Source: Ascaphus truei | Lineage: Eukaryota > Chordata > Amphibia > Anura > Ascaphidae | NCBI GenBank assembly: GCA_036426205.1 | Contig: CM071570.1 | Location: 4,787,872 to 4,851,871, forward strand | DNA length: 64,000 bases | Reading direction: 5' to 3' | Part shown: piece by piece, positions 1-11,939 of the stretch | Layout of the letters: each line of letters begins with the position of its first letter | How positions within the stretch are numbered: the first letter of the stretch is position 1 | Program-made: the position numbers and the translations under genes | The notes under the pieces: model-generated | What the model was told of the DNA's origin: nothing | What the model saw: the letters and a program-made list of their open reading frames with translations, nothing else | The model's database searches: none

Positions 1-1850
1 ATCCACTCAGCTAATCTTCTGGAAGGTATCAACAATATATTAGCCATCCCTAACCTCAACACAAGTAATATCTAAGGAGGCTATGTCACTCTGACAAAAC
101 CCAATGATATGCAAATGCATTCAATATAGATTACTTTGTGGGTGTGTGTCACAGGAGACCAGGTACTTACACCATTTAAAAACCGGGATGATATCGACTG
201 AGCAACAAGAAGAAGTAAAATAACTTGAGTTTTTTCCGTAGTAAACATCAAACACACACTTGAATTACAATAGGCATGAAAAAAATACATTTACTGGGGT
301 CGGGGGTTTGACAAACTGACTTTCCCAGTTGAATAAAGGGCCGTTCATGTTGTAAGCGGCGATAAGGCCCTATCTAGCCATTTTTTGGCAAATATGCTCT
401 ACTGCTATTAGTATGCAGTTAAGTGCGGCGGAATAAGATCGGCAGGATAGCAATTCGCATTTTGGGGTCACAAAAATAATCGCTCGAGCTTGGCGATAAA
501 ACTCCTAGTTCGCTGCTTTTTGCCATATTCGCAACTCCGTTACGTATTCTAGTTAGTTTCCGATCAGCTTGTTGCTGTCTGTCCCCGCGCTCTAGAATTG
601 GAGATTTTTCTCAAAATCGCACGCCACAAAAAGTTGGCAAGAAAGCTGGGGCTGAGCAGCAATTCGCGGGATTAGAAAAAAATCAGACCTTTTTTGTTCA
701 TATGTTTTCATATGAGGTATGAGCGAAGCATATATTTAGTGATTTGTGTGACCGTGGACCATAACAACAACTATTGTAATCTCTGTATATAGCAGCGTTT
801 CACTTATTCATTACATAGTTTTCCGTGTGATTAGTATTAATGATGTTGGATATGGGACTTGTGATGTATGATATTGACGTGGTGCAAGAATGGTTACGTT
901 CAGCGGTCATGGGAGTGTGCTATGGTAATCTCTAAAATAAAGTGTTACATAACAAAACATGTTTGAAAACCAAACATACATACAATCACCTTTGACGACA
1001 AATGTTAATACTGACTGTAAAAGAAAGCATGCCATATACATTTGACAATGTATTTTGACAATGATATAATGTTAACGCTATTTCAAAGTTACATCTCCTT
1101 CCTTCCTTTTGTTTTTTGTTTTTTTCATCACGCCCCCTCTCTAGGCAGGGAAACCAATTTATCTAGTAACTGGACACACAAACAGATCAAGGGACTACGA
1201 TACCACCAATGCTGGTGCGAATGATGTTCCGTACTATATCCTGATCACGCAAAACGATTACAGTGAGACCGGATCGGTCATCAGTGTATCAATTATGTTG
1301 TCATTGTGCATATGAAATGTATGCAGTACTAAAATATAGGTTGATGAACACTTATTTGTAACACATTAAACATTTTCCAAAGCAGCTTTAACATCATCAA
1401 ACTGTAAATGATTTGTCACAGTGTTCTCCAATAAAAAAGGCAAATACGTTGCTAACTGTTGCGTACCTTCAATGATTGTGTTTTGTGAGAAAATTTTTCT
1501 TATTATCCAGTATATGAAGATTTAGTCACTGTAAGTAAAAAATAATTAGGATCATAATATATATAAGTAGCATTATAATTTATTATCTACATGAATTTTG
1601 GAGACAACATGCATTTAATATAGTGTTATTAGTGAATAATCTTAGTAATAATTACAATTAAGAAGCTTCGTGACAAATACATCGTCTACTTAAATTTAAT
1701 CTAATTGGCTAAATCACTCCACATAGAGATGTTTGCGGAAATGGAGAATGGGATGGGATGATGATAGACGCACATCATGTTGAAAGGAGAAGATAGATTT
1801 TGATTGATAGACAGGGGTGAGATTGTAATGAGAGGAGAGGCGCAGATGGA
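1..1850. other. Intergenic DNA, no gene seen
   Basis: AT-rich DNA with only short accidental reading frames. At 300-720 there is a somewhat more CpG-containing stretch that could be the edge of an old DNA transposon, possibly the Harbinger copy whose transposase lies just downstream, but I could not identify terminal inverted repeats. Confidence 0.5.
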
Positions 1851-1879
1851 AGAGGGGCGAGGGCCAAGAGAGGTCATGG

Positions 1880-3360
1880 TGCCCTCCACGTCCTATCGGA
1901 GGACAGTATTGGAAATCTTACGGAGAGGGGACGAATCATTAGGCGATATTGGTTGAGTTGCACACAATCTGTATCTCTTTCATGTAAGAGATAAGAGAAG
2001 ATTAGATTGTATGAACAGCCTAGAGATCGTTGCATAGTCCTTGGCTTTGACAAAAATGGCTGTGCCATAACATTTTCTTGTTCGAGTCTTTTCAGAAACT
2101 GTGGGCAGATTTAGGCGGAGGGGTTCGCAGTGGTCATTCCCCATGCCTTAAGCCAGTTTTTTCTTTGTGCACTGACTAGAACGCGCTACGTGATTATATA
2201 CATTTTCTAGAAGAGCAGACAGAGTGGCTGGGAACTCCGGAATGGTTTTTACAACCATCCATAGCCGGGCACCATGCGTGGATGGGTTGCAATCGATTGC
2301 ACCCTGTTGTTTTTGACCCGCGCCTCTGTATATAAGCGATGGGTACCGTAATAGGAAACAACTTTACTCCACTCAATGTGAGTCGAATGGAATGCCAACA
2401 TGAAAATTCTGAATGGTGGTACCAGATTCCCGAGGTTCTCAGCCACATTTTCTATATGAGGAACTCATCAGTTTCCTGCAATTGAAACACTGTCATTTTG
2501 GGAATGTTCTGCTGGTGGGTGAGTAGAGAATATTATTTTGGTACTGTAGGCAACTTAGTTATTGTGAATATAACGTTTTTTTTTACATGATGTATATTAT
2601 ATCACATATCCACTTTGTAAAATCTCCCATCAGCATAATACTATTTTTACATTCATTAATAAACTAGAGTATAATGTAGTTATAAAAAACGATCCATGTG
2701 TATTGTTTGTTCACTATAACAAACACACCAACCCCATTTCACTTCTGTTACCAATAAATGAGTCTGATTTGCATGCAACCAATGTAATATCCAACATGCC
2801 TTATTATAACAATTCATATGGATTTTTGTTTAATTGTCATAAAAGAATTATATCTTTTCTAAAGTTTGCCCATACAGAATTCTGCATGATTTCAGATCCT
2901 CGCAGAATATAGATTTAAACACCCTCATAAGTTCTATAGACAATATGTTTGAACATCGAACAGTTATGAAGTAACAATATTACGTTATAAATGATCTTAC
3001 ATGTTAATATGTATTTATATTATTACTAATATTATAATCTTTTAGATGTGACTCAGGATACGGGATAGAACCGTGGCTCTTAACCCCCACTGGTAACCCC
3101 TCAAACCCCCTGCCAGAGGTGAAGATATAACTTGGCCCACATTATCGACTAGTTCTTCTTATCGAGAAGGCATTTGGCGGATTATAAAAAGTTAGGTTTT
3201 TAGATGTCTGTGTCACTCAGGTGGTTGCCCTCAGTACAGTGCCCTAGAAAGAGTGTCGACATAGTGATGTGGCACAATTGCACTGCTCATAATTTTCAAG
3301 ACGACCATATGGGAGGGTATGAGGCAGACCCTCCTGTCAATGCTACAGGGGATGAGGCGC
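1880..3360 (+). pseudogene. HARBI1-like PIF/Harbinger transposase, decayed, two exons
   Basis: Conceptual translation in shifting frames gives pieces collinear with vertebrate Harbinger transposases: a SFQK-like helical segment followed by EQTEW (about 2,085-2,235), a catalytic-region segment with YRNRKQLYS and a MRNSSV-like end (about 2,260-2,475), then, after a gap, DSGYGIEPWLLTP (about 3,048-3,090), IEKAFG (about 3,160) and a VDIVM...HNF C-terminal block (about 3,255-3,300). The gap reads as a retained intron: a GTGGGTGAG-type donor near 2,514 and a CTTTTAG acceptor at about 3,046. This family is a DDE cut-and-paste nuclease acting in the nucleus. Multiple stops (for example near 3,130 and 3,185) and frameshifts show it is dead. 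Because the intron is kept, it is a decayed genomic copy and not a processed one. Family placement rests on motif order only. Confidence 0.6.
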
Positions 3361-3399
3361 AAATACCAGCCAGTGGGATGGAACACGTCTTGATGTGAT

Positions 3400-5225
3400 A
3401 AACAACTATTTTCAAGTGTAAGCCATATATAATATATATCTGTTAACATGAATATATACATTGAGCATTTTCTTAAATAAATTGTAATAACACGTTCATC
3501 TTAGGATAGTGATGCCTGGAACAAACTTCTATGTCCAAGTTCTTCTGTGTGCACAACCATTGGCTAAGGTATGTAGCGAGAAAGAACTTGGATGAAAAAA
3601 AAACAAAATAATACATTTCAGTGCATGAGAGGGACAATGTTCATACTGTTCCAATTTATAGTTAATTTTTGTGTTGTGTATACTGTAGAAATTATTGGTT
3701 TTATACTTTTTTCATATTCATATTACAATATCTCTGATCGAAGACATATCAAAATATTTACGTATAACATTTATTTGTTTTTTTTAATCACTTTACTGAG
3801 ATTACTGTGTGTTATATTCAAGTAAATGTTTGATTAATATTAACATATGTACTGTCAATGTATATACACTATAAATAACGAATGGACATAACACAAATTA
3901 TGTCTTGTTCTATCGAAATTCCTTCTTTATGTATTGGCCTAAAAAAAAGAGTCCATGACGAATAAACCTGAGCATAGAATCTTCACAGGTATATAACAGA
4001 GTCATTTGAAGTAGTGCTTAAAAGGTTTAATGTCCAAATTGTGGCCCACCAAAGTGGGTATTTGTACATTTAGTCCTCGTTGTCCTTGATATGGAGGGAG
4101 GGGGGAGGAGAGGGTCCACTGTGGTAAATAATTGAGGATGAAAGGAGAGAAAACGTTTCCATGGTCATGCATCTTCTACCGTCTATGCTTATTGTAGAAA
4201 TTAACTGTGAATCACTGGTAAGGAGATGTTGTTTCCCAATACCCCACTGATAAATAATATTTATAAAACAGAAATTGTTTGATAAAACCTAAATCTCTCT
4301 TATAGCGCTGCTGGTTAATGCTGTTTATATCCTATTATAGTGATAATAGGGTACATTAAATCAGTTTACAGTATCTTCATGGAATGCATCCTTGATAATC
4401 GCAAATACAGTGATTGGGTGTAAATAAGGTGCAAATTAAGTGTAAAGAGTCTAGGTATATGACGTGATCACAACGGATACTAAGTAAAACTATAACACAA
4501 TAAGAGTGTAGGCGATTCAATGTGAATTGTCCATGAGATAATTGCTTCTTTAATGTGCTGAGTTGTATCAGGGATGCTATTATAATTCCAGTATGTTGTT
4601 TATCTGTGATTATTTTATTGGTTTCACAGCCGCCTTGTCCACTGAGTGTGACAATGATATGGACAGTATCAACTATACTCATATATCAGTATGGAGATAA
4701 GATCTACACGAATCTTCACCATATATTATTTACGTCTTAGGCTAAAGCTGTTGAGTTGTTAGATATTAATCCCTATAACCTTGATGTTTATAGATGCAAA
4801 ATCCCCCCCCCCCCCCTTGGGGTTGGCGTTCCTCTAACCCCTTACAAGTCATCAGTAGGTGTATGCTGTTGAAGTAAGTAAGATAGCATAAATCACAGCT
4901 GAAAATTAACTTTAGGTTTTTTAAAAAGTTGTACAGGTGCTGGTGTTGACTAATGCAGTGGGAATGGTGCACTGTGTAGTACAACTTGAATACCATGAAA
5001 CCCGTATCAGGTTAGCAGCATGGTATAGTCACTGTGCACCCATCGGTTGCACGTTCCCTTCCAAAAAGAAGGTTTGTAATACAGACACCTATTAGAGCCT
5101 AGTGTATATGCGTATCTTTTAGCCCACATCTTTTTAACTAAACTATTTTCAGGATTGGCAGCAATAAAGTAAGAGAGGGGCAACCTCGTTGCACTCGCGC
5201 TACACAATTTGATGCATGACTCATC
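3400..5225. other. Intergenic DNA, no gene seen
   Basis: AT-rich sequence with a short poly-C run at about 4,804-4,817. No reading frame shows a recognisable domain. From about 5,000 the sequence belongs to the repeat that carries the hammerhead-like motif just downstream. Confidence 0.5.
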
Positions 5226-5230
5226 GACAA

Positions 5231-5271
5231 ACCCGACGCGCGTTTCGTTCCATTGCAGGAACTTCATCGGG
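5231..5271 (-). ncRNA. Hammerhead-ribozyme-like motif 1
   Basis: On the minus strand: core CCGATGAA, a perfect 5-bp hairpin (GTTCC/GGAAC, loop TGCAAT), GAAAC, then the palindrome ACGCGCGT followed by C, the preferred base at a hammerhead cleavage site. One base of the C-U-G-A core is changed (U to C), and there is one extra A before helix II compared with the canonical ribozyme. Cleavage activity is unknown. Confidence 0.5.
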
Positions 5272-5299
5272 TGACGGTGGACGTGCCTCCTGTCCTGCT

Positions 5300-7430
5300 A
5301 CTGTTTTAGTACCCCTAGCGATGTCATAGCAAACACCATTTGCATAGTTTGTTTATATTTCAATAGTTGGTTATGATTGTATATTTTTTTTTGATATCTG
5401 CTTTAAAATCGTATAGATAGTTTTTAAATCGATATATGTGAAGAGTTAATATCAACAAAAGGGGGTCTGCTAGTTCTATACAACTTATGGCCAATTAGCT
5501 AGATCTTAATTTGTTGGTATCGTAGATATTTATCAATAAGAATACCTAAGAATCCATCCCCTGTGAAAATCAACGTAATGTGAAAGAAAACGCGTAGGTG
5601 TGGTCTGTTGGTTGATGCTAGTGTGACTACAAAAACGGTACCTTCTGGCATCCTGGACATCAAAGACTTTGTCGGCTACCCTGTACACATTCCTCGATTA
5701 CGCAGCTCTGCCCGACCTATTTCAACGACCAGATTTTGTTTTCCGGGAGACACCAACAGAGATAGTGTTGCTCCCTGAGTTTCTGCTGTGACGGAGAGAC
5801 CTGAGAGTGTTCTGTTTTGACCAAAGGTGCAGTGTAGCAAGCATGTGACGAGTTAGCTGAGTTCCAGTTTGGTTCTGAGTATTACTCTCATACATCTTAT
5901 TTCTGTTGTTTGTGAGTTTGTAATTTGTTGGGACTTTTTCTAATGGGATATTAAAATGTTTGTATTAGTTTAGACATAGTTGCAACTAGGAATCGGGGCG
6001 CTTTCTTTTTTATTTCTGTATATAGATGGCTGGCGATCTTATTCCTAAGCGGCGCCTCCGCATTTAAAAATATCCACCGGATGGCGCGGCGGCTGTGTCC
6101 TTTCGGCCGTTTTCGGCTGGTTTCCCGACACCCTCGGGCGCTCGTTCAAATATAAGCACACTTAGCGCTTGCTATTGAAGCGCCGCCGCGCGGGCAAAAC
6201 TCTGTTTCAAATAAGAAAAAGCCCGCGCAGGGAACGCAGCTTACCCTGGCAGCTTTAGAATAATCCTTAATCATAGAAATAGATTGGGGTTATTCGGGAT
6301 AAGAAAAGGAGGAAGAAGCGAAGGCGGTCTGGGGGAAAAGGGGGCGGGAGACAGAGGCAAGCGGCGAAGTCCTGGAGATAGGAGTGGAGGTAGAATTACG
6401 GAGCGGGGGGGGAGAAGAGAACGGGAAGGGGAGGCCAGTCGTGAAGTGATGGAGGGGCGAGAGGGGTAAGGGGGTTGTTGGCTGTGTTCTTCCGGATGGG
6501 TTGAGGAGATGGTTTGTTAGAATGTGACGAACGAGACCTGCCTTAGTAACGGAAACGACACACGCTTCGCGGCCCCGCCATCCGGAGTATCTCCCGCTCA
6601 GTCTGTTTCCCTCTTTTTAAAGGAATTGTTTGCTACTTCGCTAGAGTTGGTCCATGTAGGGAGGAAAGACGATACACCCCACCTAGAGTCCTTCTCTTGC
6701 TCGTCAGCGTTCCATCACATATTCCAGCACCCTTCCAATATCTGATCCGATGGCCGTGCTACATGTACATCATCTCGACCCAAGTCCCTCCGCTGGTAAC
6801 TAGGCTAGCCTTTGCTTGGGACTCTGTTTCCCAGTCGTCTTTTCTACCCCGTTTGGTTTTTTATTTCTAGCTTTAGTTTTTTTGACATTTCTCCTTTTTC
6901 TCCCCCCGAAGTCTTTAGCTCAACGTTTCATTTACGTGCCGAAATTTTTTATGTACCCTGTTGTTTGCTTTTGGTTCAAACTCGCGATAAGATGTACTGG
7001 TCTCTGGATTCACTAAGTGGGACCGTGGTGATGGCGCGCAGATGGACAATATGGAGTTAAGCCCTCTCCCTTCTTACTGTAGATGTTGTCACGCCGACTA
7101 AACATCTTATTATCTGCAGACTCTCCCGCTCTTAACTTTACACGCTTTTCACGTGCGCTCGATCCTATTTTTATTTCCGTTAATATCCGACTGGCCGCTC
7201 CTGCAGATGTTGCTGGTTTGTCTAGGATCAGCCAGTCGGTTTACAGCGGTGCGAGGCGACCCAGGGATTCCAAGTGGGGGTGGGTTTCTGAGCAGGGAGA
7301 GAAGCGCTGGTTTGAGTAAGCATGCTCTCTTTTCCTCTTCTCCCTGGCCCGCAGACAACATTATATATATATATATTATTTACTAATTAATTGTAAAATT
7401 AAATAAATTTATTTTTTAAAAAATATATAC
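5300..7430. other. Intergenic DNA with a CpG-rich patch at 6,030-6,250
   Basis: No gene recognised. The patch at about 6,030-6,250 is strongly CpG-rich compared with its surroundings and could be the end of a DNA transposon or a small CpG island. A purine-rich GGAGG/GGGGAGA tract follows (6,300-6,470). Short reading frames here look accidental. Confidence 0.4.
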
Positions 7431-7859
7431 ACAGTTCAACCCAGTTATAGCGCGGTCCTCGGGGGGCCACCAATCCGACCGCACTGAAACGGGGTCGTGC
7501 TAATTTTTTTAAAATGCCCACCACACGCTCGATGGGTAGGAGTAGAGAGAGGGGGGAAGAGGTGGTGGGTGAGGGCAGGCAGCCCTACACGTTCAAGCAG
7601 CCACCGTACTTCCACCAGCATTCCCCTGCAGACCTCACTTCCCCCAGCAGCTCTAACATCGATCCCCCCACTGATGCCTACCCCAAAGCCCTGCACAATC
7701 CCCCCAAGTCCCGCACTGATCCAGATCAGCGCCCACGATGCCCCAGAAGACTCCACATTGATCCCCACCCAATACCCCCCCCCCCTGCCCAAATGTCCTG
7801 ATCCATCAGACACGATGCCCAGCAGTAACACAAATGTAGGGGCTGGGGGGGTTTGCGTG

Positions 7860-8545
7860 CTGTGAGTGTGTGCGTGTCTGGTGTGTGAGTGTGTGACAGA
7901 GTGCTGTTAGAGTGTGCTGTGTCTGCTGGTTGCGTGTGTGCTGTGAGAGAGTGTGTGTGGTGAGTGGTGCATGTGTGTGTGATGTGAGTGTTTGCAGTTG
8001 GAGTGATGTGTGTGTAGTGTGCTGTGAGTGTGTGCAGTGTGTGGCGTAGTTGTTTGTGCAGTTGCTGTGAGTGTGTCGTAGTGTGAGTGTGAGTGTGTTG
8101 CATAGTCTGCTGTGAGTGTGTGCAGTGTGTGAGTGTGTGCATTAGTGTGTGCAGTGTGGTCAGTCAGTGTGTTGCAGTGTGGTTAGGTGTGTGCGTGGGA
8201 GTGCAGTGTTGCATTGTAGGTGTGAGTGGGCTGGAGGGTGCAGGTGCTTTAGTGTTAGTGTGCTGGGGAGTGTGTGCAGTGCAGTTGTGTGAGTGTGGGC
8301 TGTGTTTGTGAGTGGTGCAGTAGAGGGTGCAGATGCTGTGGTGTGGGCGGTGTGAGGTAGTGTGTTGTAGTGTGGGCAGGTGATGTGAGTGTGGGCAGTG
8401 TGCTGTGAGTGCGGGCGGGTTGATGTGAGGTGTGACGTGTGTCTGTGAAGTGTGTGCAGTGGGTTGTAGAGTGTGTGCAGTGTGTGAAGTGAGCTGTGAG
8501 TGTGTGCAGTTTGTGTTGTAGTGTGCTGTGTGCTGTGAGTGTGTG
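7860..8545. repeat. GTGTGAGTGTGTGCAGT-type minisatellite
   Basis: About 690 bp of imperfect tandem repetition built from GTGTGAGTGTGTGCAGTGTG and variants such as TGCTGTGAGTGTG. The long frames on both strands across it are low-complexity artefacts. Confidence 0.85.
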
Positions 8546-8549
8546 CAGT

Positions 8550-8670
8550 GTGTGTGGAGAAAAGAGAGGAGAGGAGAGAAGGGAGAAAGGAGGGAGAGAG
8601 AAGAGAGAAGAGGAGAGAAGAGAGAGAAGAAGGAGGAGAGAGCGAGAGAGAGAGGAGGAGAGGAAGAGGA
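8550..8670. repeat. GAGA/GGAGA polypurine tract
   Basis: Nearly pure purine run of GAGAGA, GGAGAGA and GAAGAGG units directly abutting the left end of Tc1-A. Confidence 0.85.
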
Positions 8671-8672
8671 CA

Positions 8673-10139
8673 CAGTTGTGTAAAAAAGAAAGTACACCCT
8701 CTTTGAATTCTATGGTTTTACATATAGGACATAATAACAATTCATGTTCCTTAGCAGAGTCTAAAAATTAGGTAAATGCAACCTCAGATGTACAAAAACA
8801 CAACGACATATTACACCGTGATTTATTTAACAAAAATAAAGCCAAAATGAAGAGCTATGTGTGAAAAACTAAGTACACCTACGCTTACATAGGAATTAAG
8901 ATGCTAAGAGAGCAGACAGGTTGCTGCTAATCAAATGTCTTGATTAATTGATCATCAGCAAGTGTGACCACTCTAATAAAAGCCAATGTTTTAGCTGTTG
9001 TAGTCTGAGCATTCAGTCGTGTGTGTTAACACAAAGCCAAAGGAGGAAAGACATTAGCAATGATCTTAGAGAAGCAATTGTTGTTGCCCATCAATCTGGA
9101 AGGGATTATAAGGCCATTTCCAAACAATTTAAAGTCCATCATTCTACAGTGAGAAAGATATTCAAAAGGGAAAACATTCAAGAAAGTTGCAAATATTCCC
9201 AGGAGTGGGACGTCCCAGACATTTATCCCAAAGTCAGACCGTGCAAGCTCAGAGATATTGCAAAAAAAAACCAAGAGTTACATCTCAGACTCTAAAGGCC
9301 TCACGTTAGCATGTTAAATGTTAAAGTTTATGACAGTATAATTAGAAAAGACTGAAGAAGTATGGTTTGTTTGGAAAGGTTGCCAGGGAGGAGAAAGCCT
9401 CTTCTCTCTAAAAAGAAACATGGCAGCATGCTTAGGTTTGCAAATTGCATTGAACAAACCACAAGACTTTTTAAACACATGTCCTTTGGACGATGAGCCC
9501 AAAGTGGAGATGTTTGACCATAAGCACGGGGTGCCTCGTTTGGCAAAAACCACAAACTCAGCATATCAGCACAAATACTCATACCAACTGTCACAGCAAG
9601 GTGGTGGAGGGTTGATGATTTGGGCTTTTTGCAGCCACAGGACCTGGGAACCTTGCTCATTGAGTCGACACATGAACTCCTCTGTATACCAAAGTATTCT
9701 AGAGTCAAAGTGAGGCCATCTATCCGACAGCTACAGCTTGGCTGAATTGTGTCATGCAAACAGGACAATGATCCAAGCAACCAGCAAATCTACAACAGAA
9801 TGGCTGAAAAAAGAAAAGAATCAAAGTGTTGCAATGTCCCAGTCAAAGTCCAGACCTCAACCCAATTGAAATGCTCTGTAGCGGGGACCTTAAGAGAGCT
9901 GTGCATAAACATGCCCGCAAAACTCAATGAACTGAAGCAACGTTGTAAAGAGAGTGGCCAAATTCCTCCACAACGATGTGAGAGACTGATTAAAATACAG
10001 AAAATGATTACTTCAAGTTATTGCAGCTAAAGGTGGATCTACTAGATGAATCATAAGGTTGTACTTAGTTTTCCCCACATGGCTTCTTCATTTTCGCTGT
10101 CATGTGTTTGTTCTCTGAGGTTGTATTTAACTATTTTAA
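8673..10139 (+). mobile_element. Tc1-A, left portion of a Tc1-like transposon
   Basis: The element begins with a CAGTTGTG-type terminus, then the inverted-repeat block containing GTACACCCTCTTTGAATTC, the untranslated leader, and a degraded transposase frame on the plus strand. It breaks off at ATTTTAA (10,133-10,139). The missing part resumes at 15,193 after an inserted block, with the same ATTTTAA, and the far inverted repeat is at 52,861-52,904. The left flank is CA in place of the TA expected for this family, so one flanking base has changed. Confidence 0.85.
9030..10028 (+). pseudogene. Tc1-like transposase, decayed (Tc1-A)
   Basis: The N-terminal part keeps a paired-like helix-turn-helix, visible as DISNDLREAIVVAHQSG and YKAISKQFKVHHSTVRKI (9,047-9,160). 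Downstream fragments in other frames match the catalytic region (a DDEPKVEMF block near 9,495) and the C-terminal block with PPQRCERLIK (about 9,965-9,995). The family is a DD34E cut-and-paste transposase. Frame changes between blocks and an early stop at about 9,293 make it non-functional. The second copy in this window (Tc1-B, 35-37 kb) is better preserved. Confidence 0.8.
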
Positions 10140-10369
10140 TTATACACAATTTTATCCAAGAGGGATAGAAAGATTCCTCTTTTGCACTCTCTATATTTGT
10201 GTGTAGAATACAATATTATTTATTGTGAGGCGTTTGGATCGGTGGAGACTGTTAAAACCAAAAAAATTTATTACATCAAAAGATCAAAGTGACTGTGTGA
10301 ATTTAGTTAAAAGTTATTCTGAATGGTGGTGGGAGATCTGTATTAATTTAGACATTGAAAAAACATTTA

Positions 10370-10492
10370 TGTGTGTGTGTGTGTGGTGTGTGTGTGTGTG
10401 TGTGTGTGTGTGTTGTGGTGTGTGTTGTGTGTGTGTGTGTGTGTGTGTGGGTGTGTGTGGTGTGTTGTGTGTGTGTGTGTGTGTGTGTGTGT
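10370..10492. repeat. (TG)n microsatellite
   Basis: About 120 bp of TG dinucleotides with occasional TGG interruptions. Confidence 0.95.
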
Positions 10493-10689
10493 TTGAATCC
10501 ACTCTGACAGCTCAGTATTATAATCAATCAAATATAAATTTCTAACTGACTGATCTGTGTGGTTGATTTGAAGTGCTGGTTGGTTAAAGTGTGTGCATTA
10601 GAACCAGAAGTAGTTTGAACAAGGAAGCGGTTTAAACAAGGTTATAGTTTATTGAAGACAGTTTTCTGTTAGTACTTCTAAAATTCATA

Positions 10690-11700
10690 GTTGCTAGAAT
10701 GAGCAGGATTGGAAATTCCACTCAATGCACATCTTGCCTCATGTATGTGCACTTGGAGTAGTGTTCGAAGGAGCATACCGTGTGAAAAAGTGTGAGCGGG
10801 TGGTCCTTTACAGTCAAAGATTTCTGATTTGAAGAGGCAAACTTGCAATATTAAGGGACATTGGCAATCTTGAAAGGGAATTAGAGCTCACTGAGCAGGC
10901 CCTTGTCGAATAGTGGTGCAGATGGTGGACTGTGTTAGTGAGAAGCAGGTAGGTAGCTTGGTTGCCATTAGTGAGGAGCAGGTAGGTAGTGCGGGGTGAC
11001 CGTTAGAGGGGAAGCAGGGCAATAGGAGGGCGGCAGGTCGTTTCTGAGCTGACACATCCCAATAAATTTGCCATGTTGAGTGAAGATATTGGGAATGTTG
11101 GGGGGGAGAAAATGGCAAGGTGGGGAGTCTAATTCCTCTAGCAGCCAGGGGAATAGTTCCTCCAGCACAGTGGGGACTCAGGATGTCAGATACAAAGAAA
11201 GATTGTGGTAGGGGGATTCCATATTAGGAAAGTAGATAGGGAAATCTGTTGCTGGGACCGCATGAACCAAACAGTTTGTTGTCTCCCGGGTGCTCGGGAC
11301 CTGCACATTGCGATCGGGTAGACAGATTGTTGGGGGGGGGGGGGCTGGGATTGACCTGGCGGTCTGGTACACGTTGGCACCAATGACAATGTAGAGAAAG
11401 ATGGAGGGTCCTAAAAAATGATTACAGGGATCTAGGCGCAAAAGCTTAAGGCAAGGACCTCTAAGGTGTATTTCTGAAATACTACCCGTGCCATGCGCTA
11501 CGCAGGGAGACAGTGCAGAGATCAGGGAGGTTAAGCATGGCTAAGAAAGTGGTGCAGGAAGGAGGGGTTTGGTTTTTTTAGAGCACTGGGACTCCTTTTC
11601 TGAGAGGTGCCATATATATCTAGGGACGATTGCACCTCAATGAAGAGGTCTTCTGTGCTAGGTGAGAATGCTAAAAAGGTTGGAGGATATTTTAAACTAG
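10690..11700 (+). pseudogene. CR1-type LINE ORF1, esterase-like, decayed
   Basis: The frame starts around an MSRIGNSTQC-like segment with cysteines typical of CR1 ORF1 N-termini (10,700-10,760). Further on are a GDSI motif (about 11,210-11,221) and a VHVGTND motif (about 11,370-11,390), the catalytic-serine block and the conserved Asn block of the SGNH/GDSL esterase domain found in CR1 ORF1 proteins. Stops and frameshifts separate the pieces, and a poly-G run (11,332-11,343) adds a further frame uncertainty. It lies directly upstream of the ORF2 remnant, as in CR1 elements. Assignment to CR1 rather than another esterase-bearing LINE is an inference from the ORF2 sequence. Confidence 0.6.
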
Positions 11701-11939
11701 GATGGAGGGGGAAGGGAATGAAAAAGATAATGAACTAAATGGAATAGATGAGGATACAAGGTGGTATGGAGGTAGAATGAGGGCAAGTGCAAGTTTGACA
11801 AGCCGTGAGACACCCATAGTAAATTCAGATAATACTAGAAAACTTCTAAAGATTAAACCAAGTGGGAGCAGAAAGGAAGGAGCAAATAAGATAATAGTAC
11901 AGCTGAAAAAAAAGTTAAATGCATGCTTGCTAATGCAAA

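Noticed and set aside
8164..8740. Two long His/Thr-rich minus-strand frames of 161 and 177 codons
   Set aside because: They translate the GTGTGAGTGTG minisatellite and the GAGA tract; low complexity, no domain.
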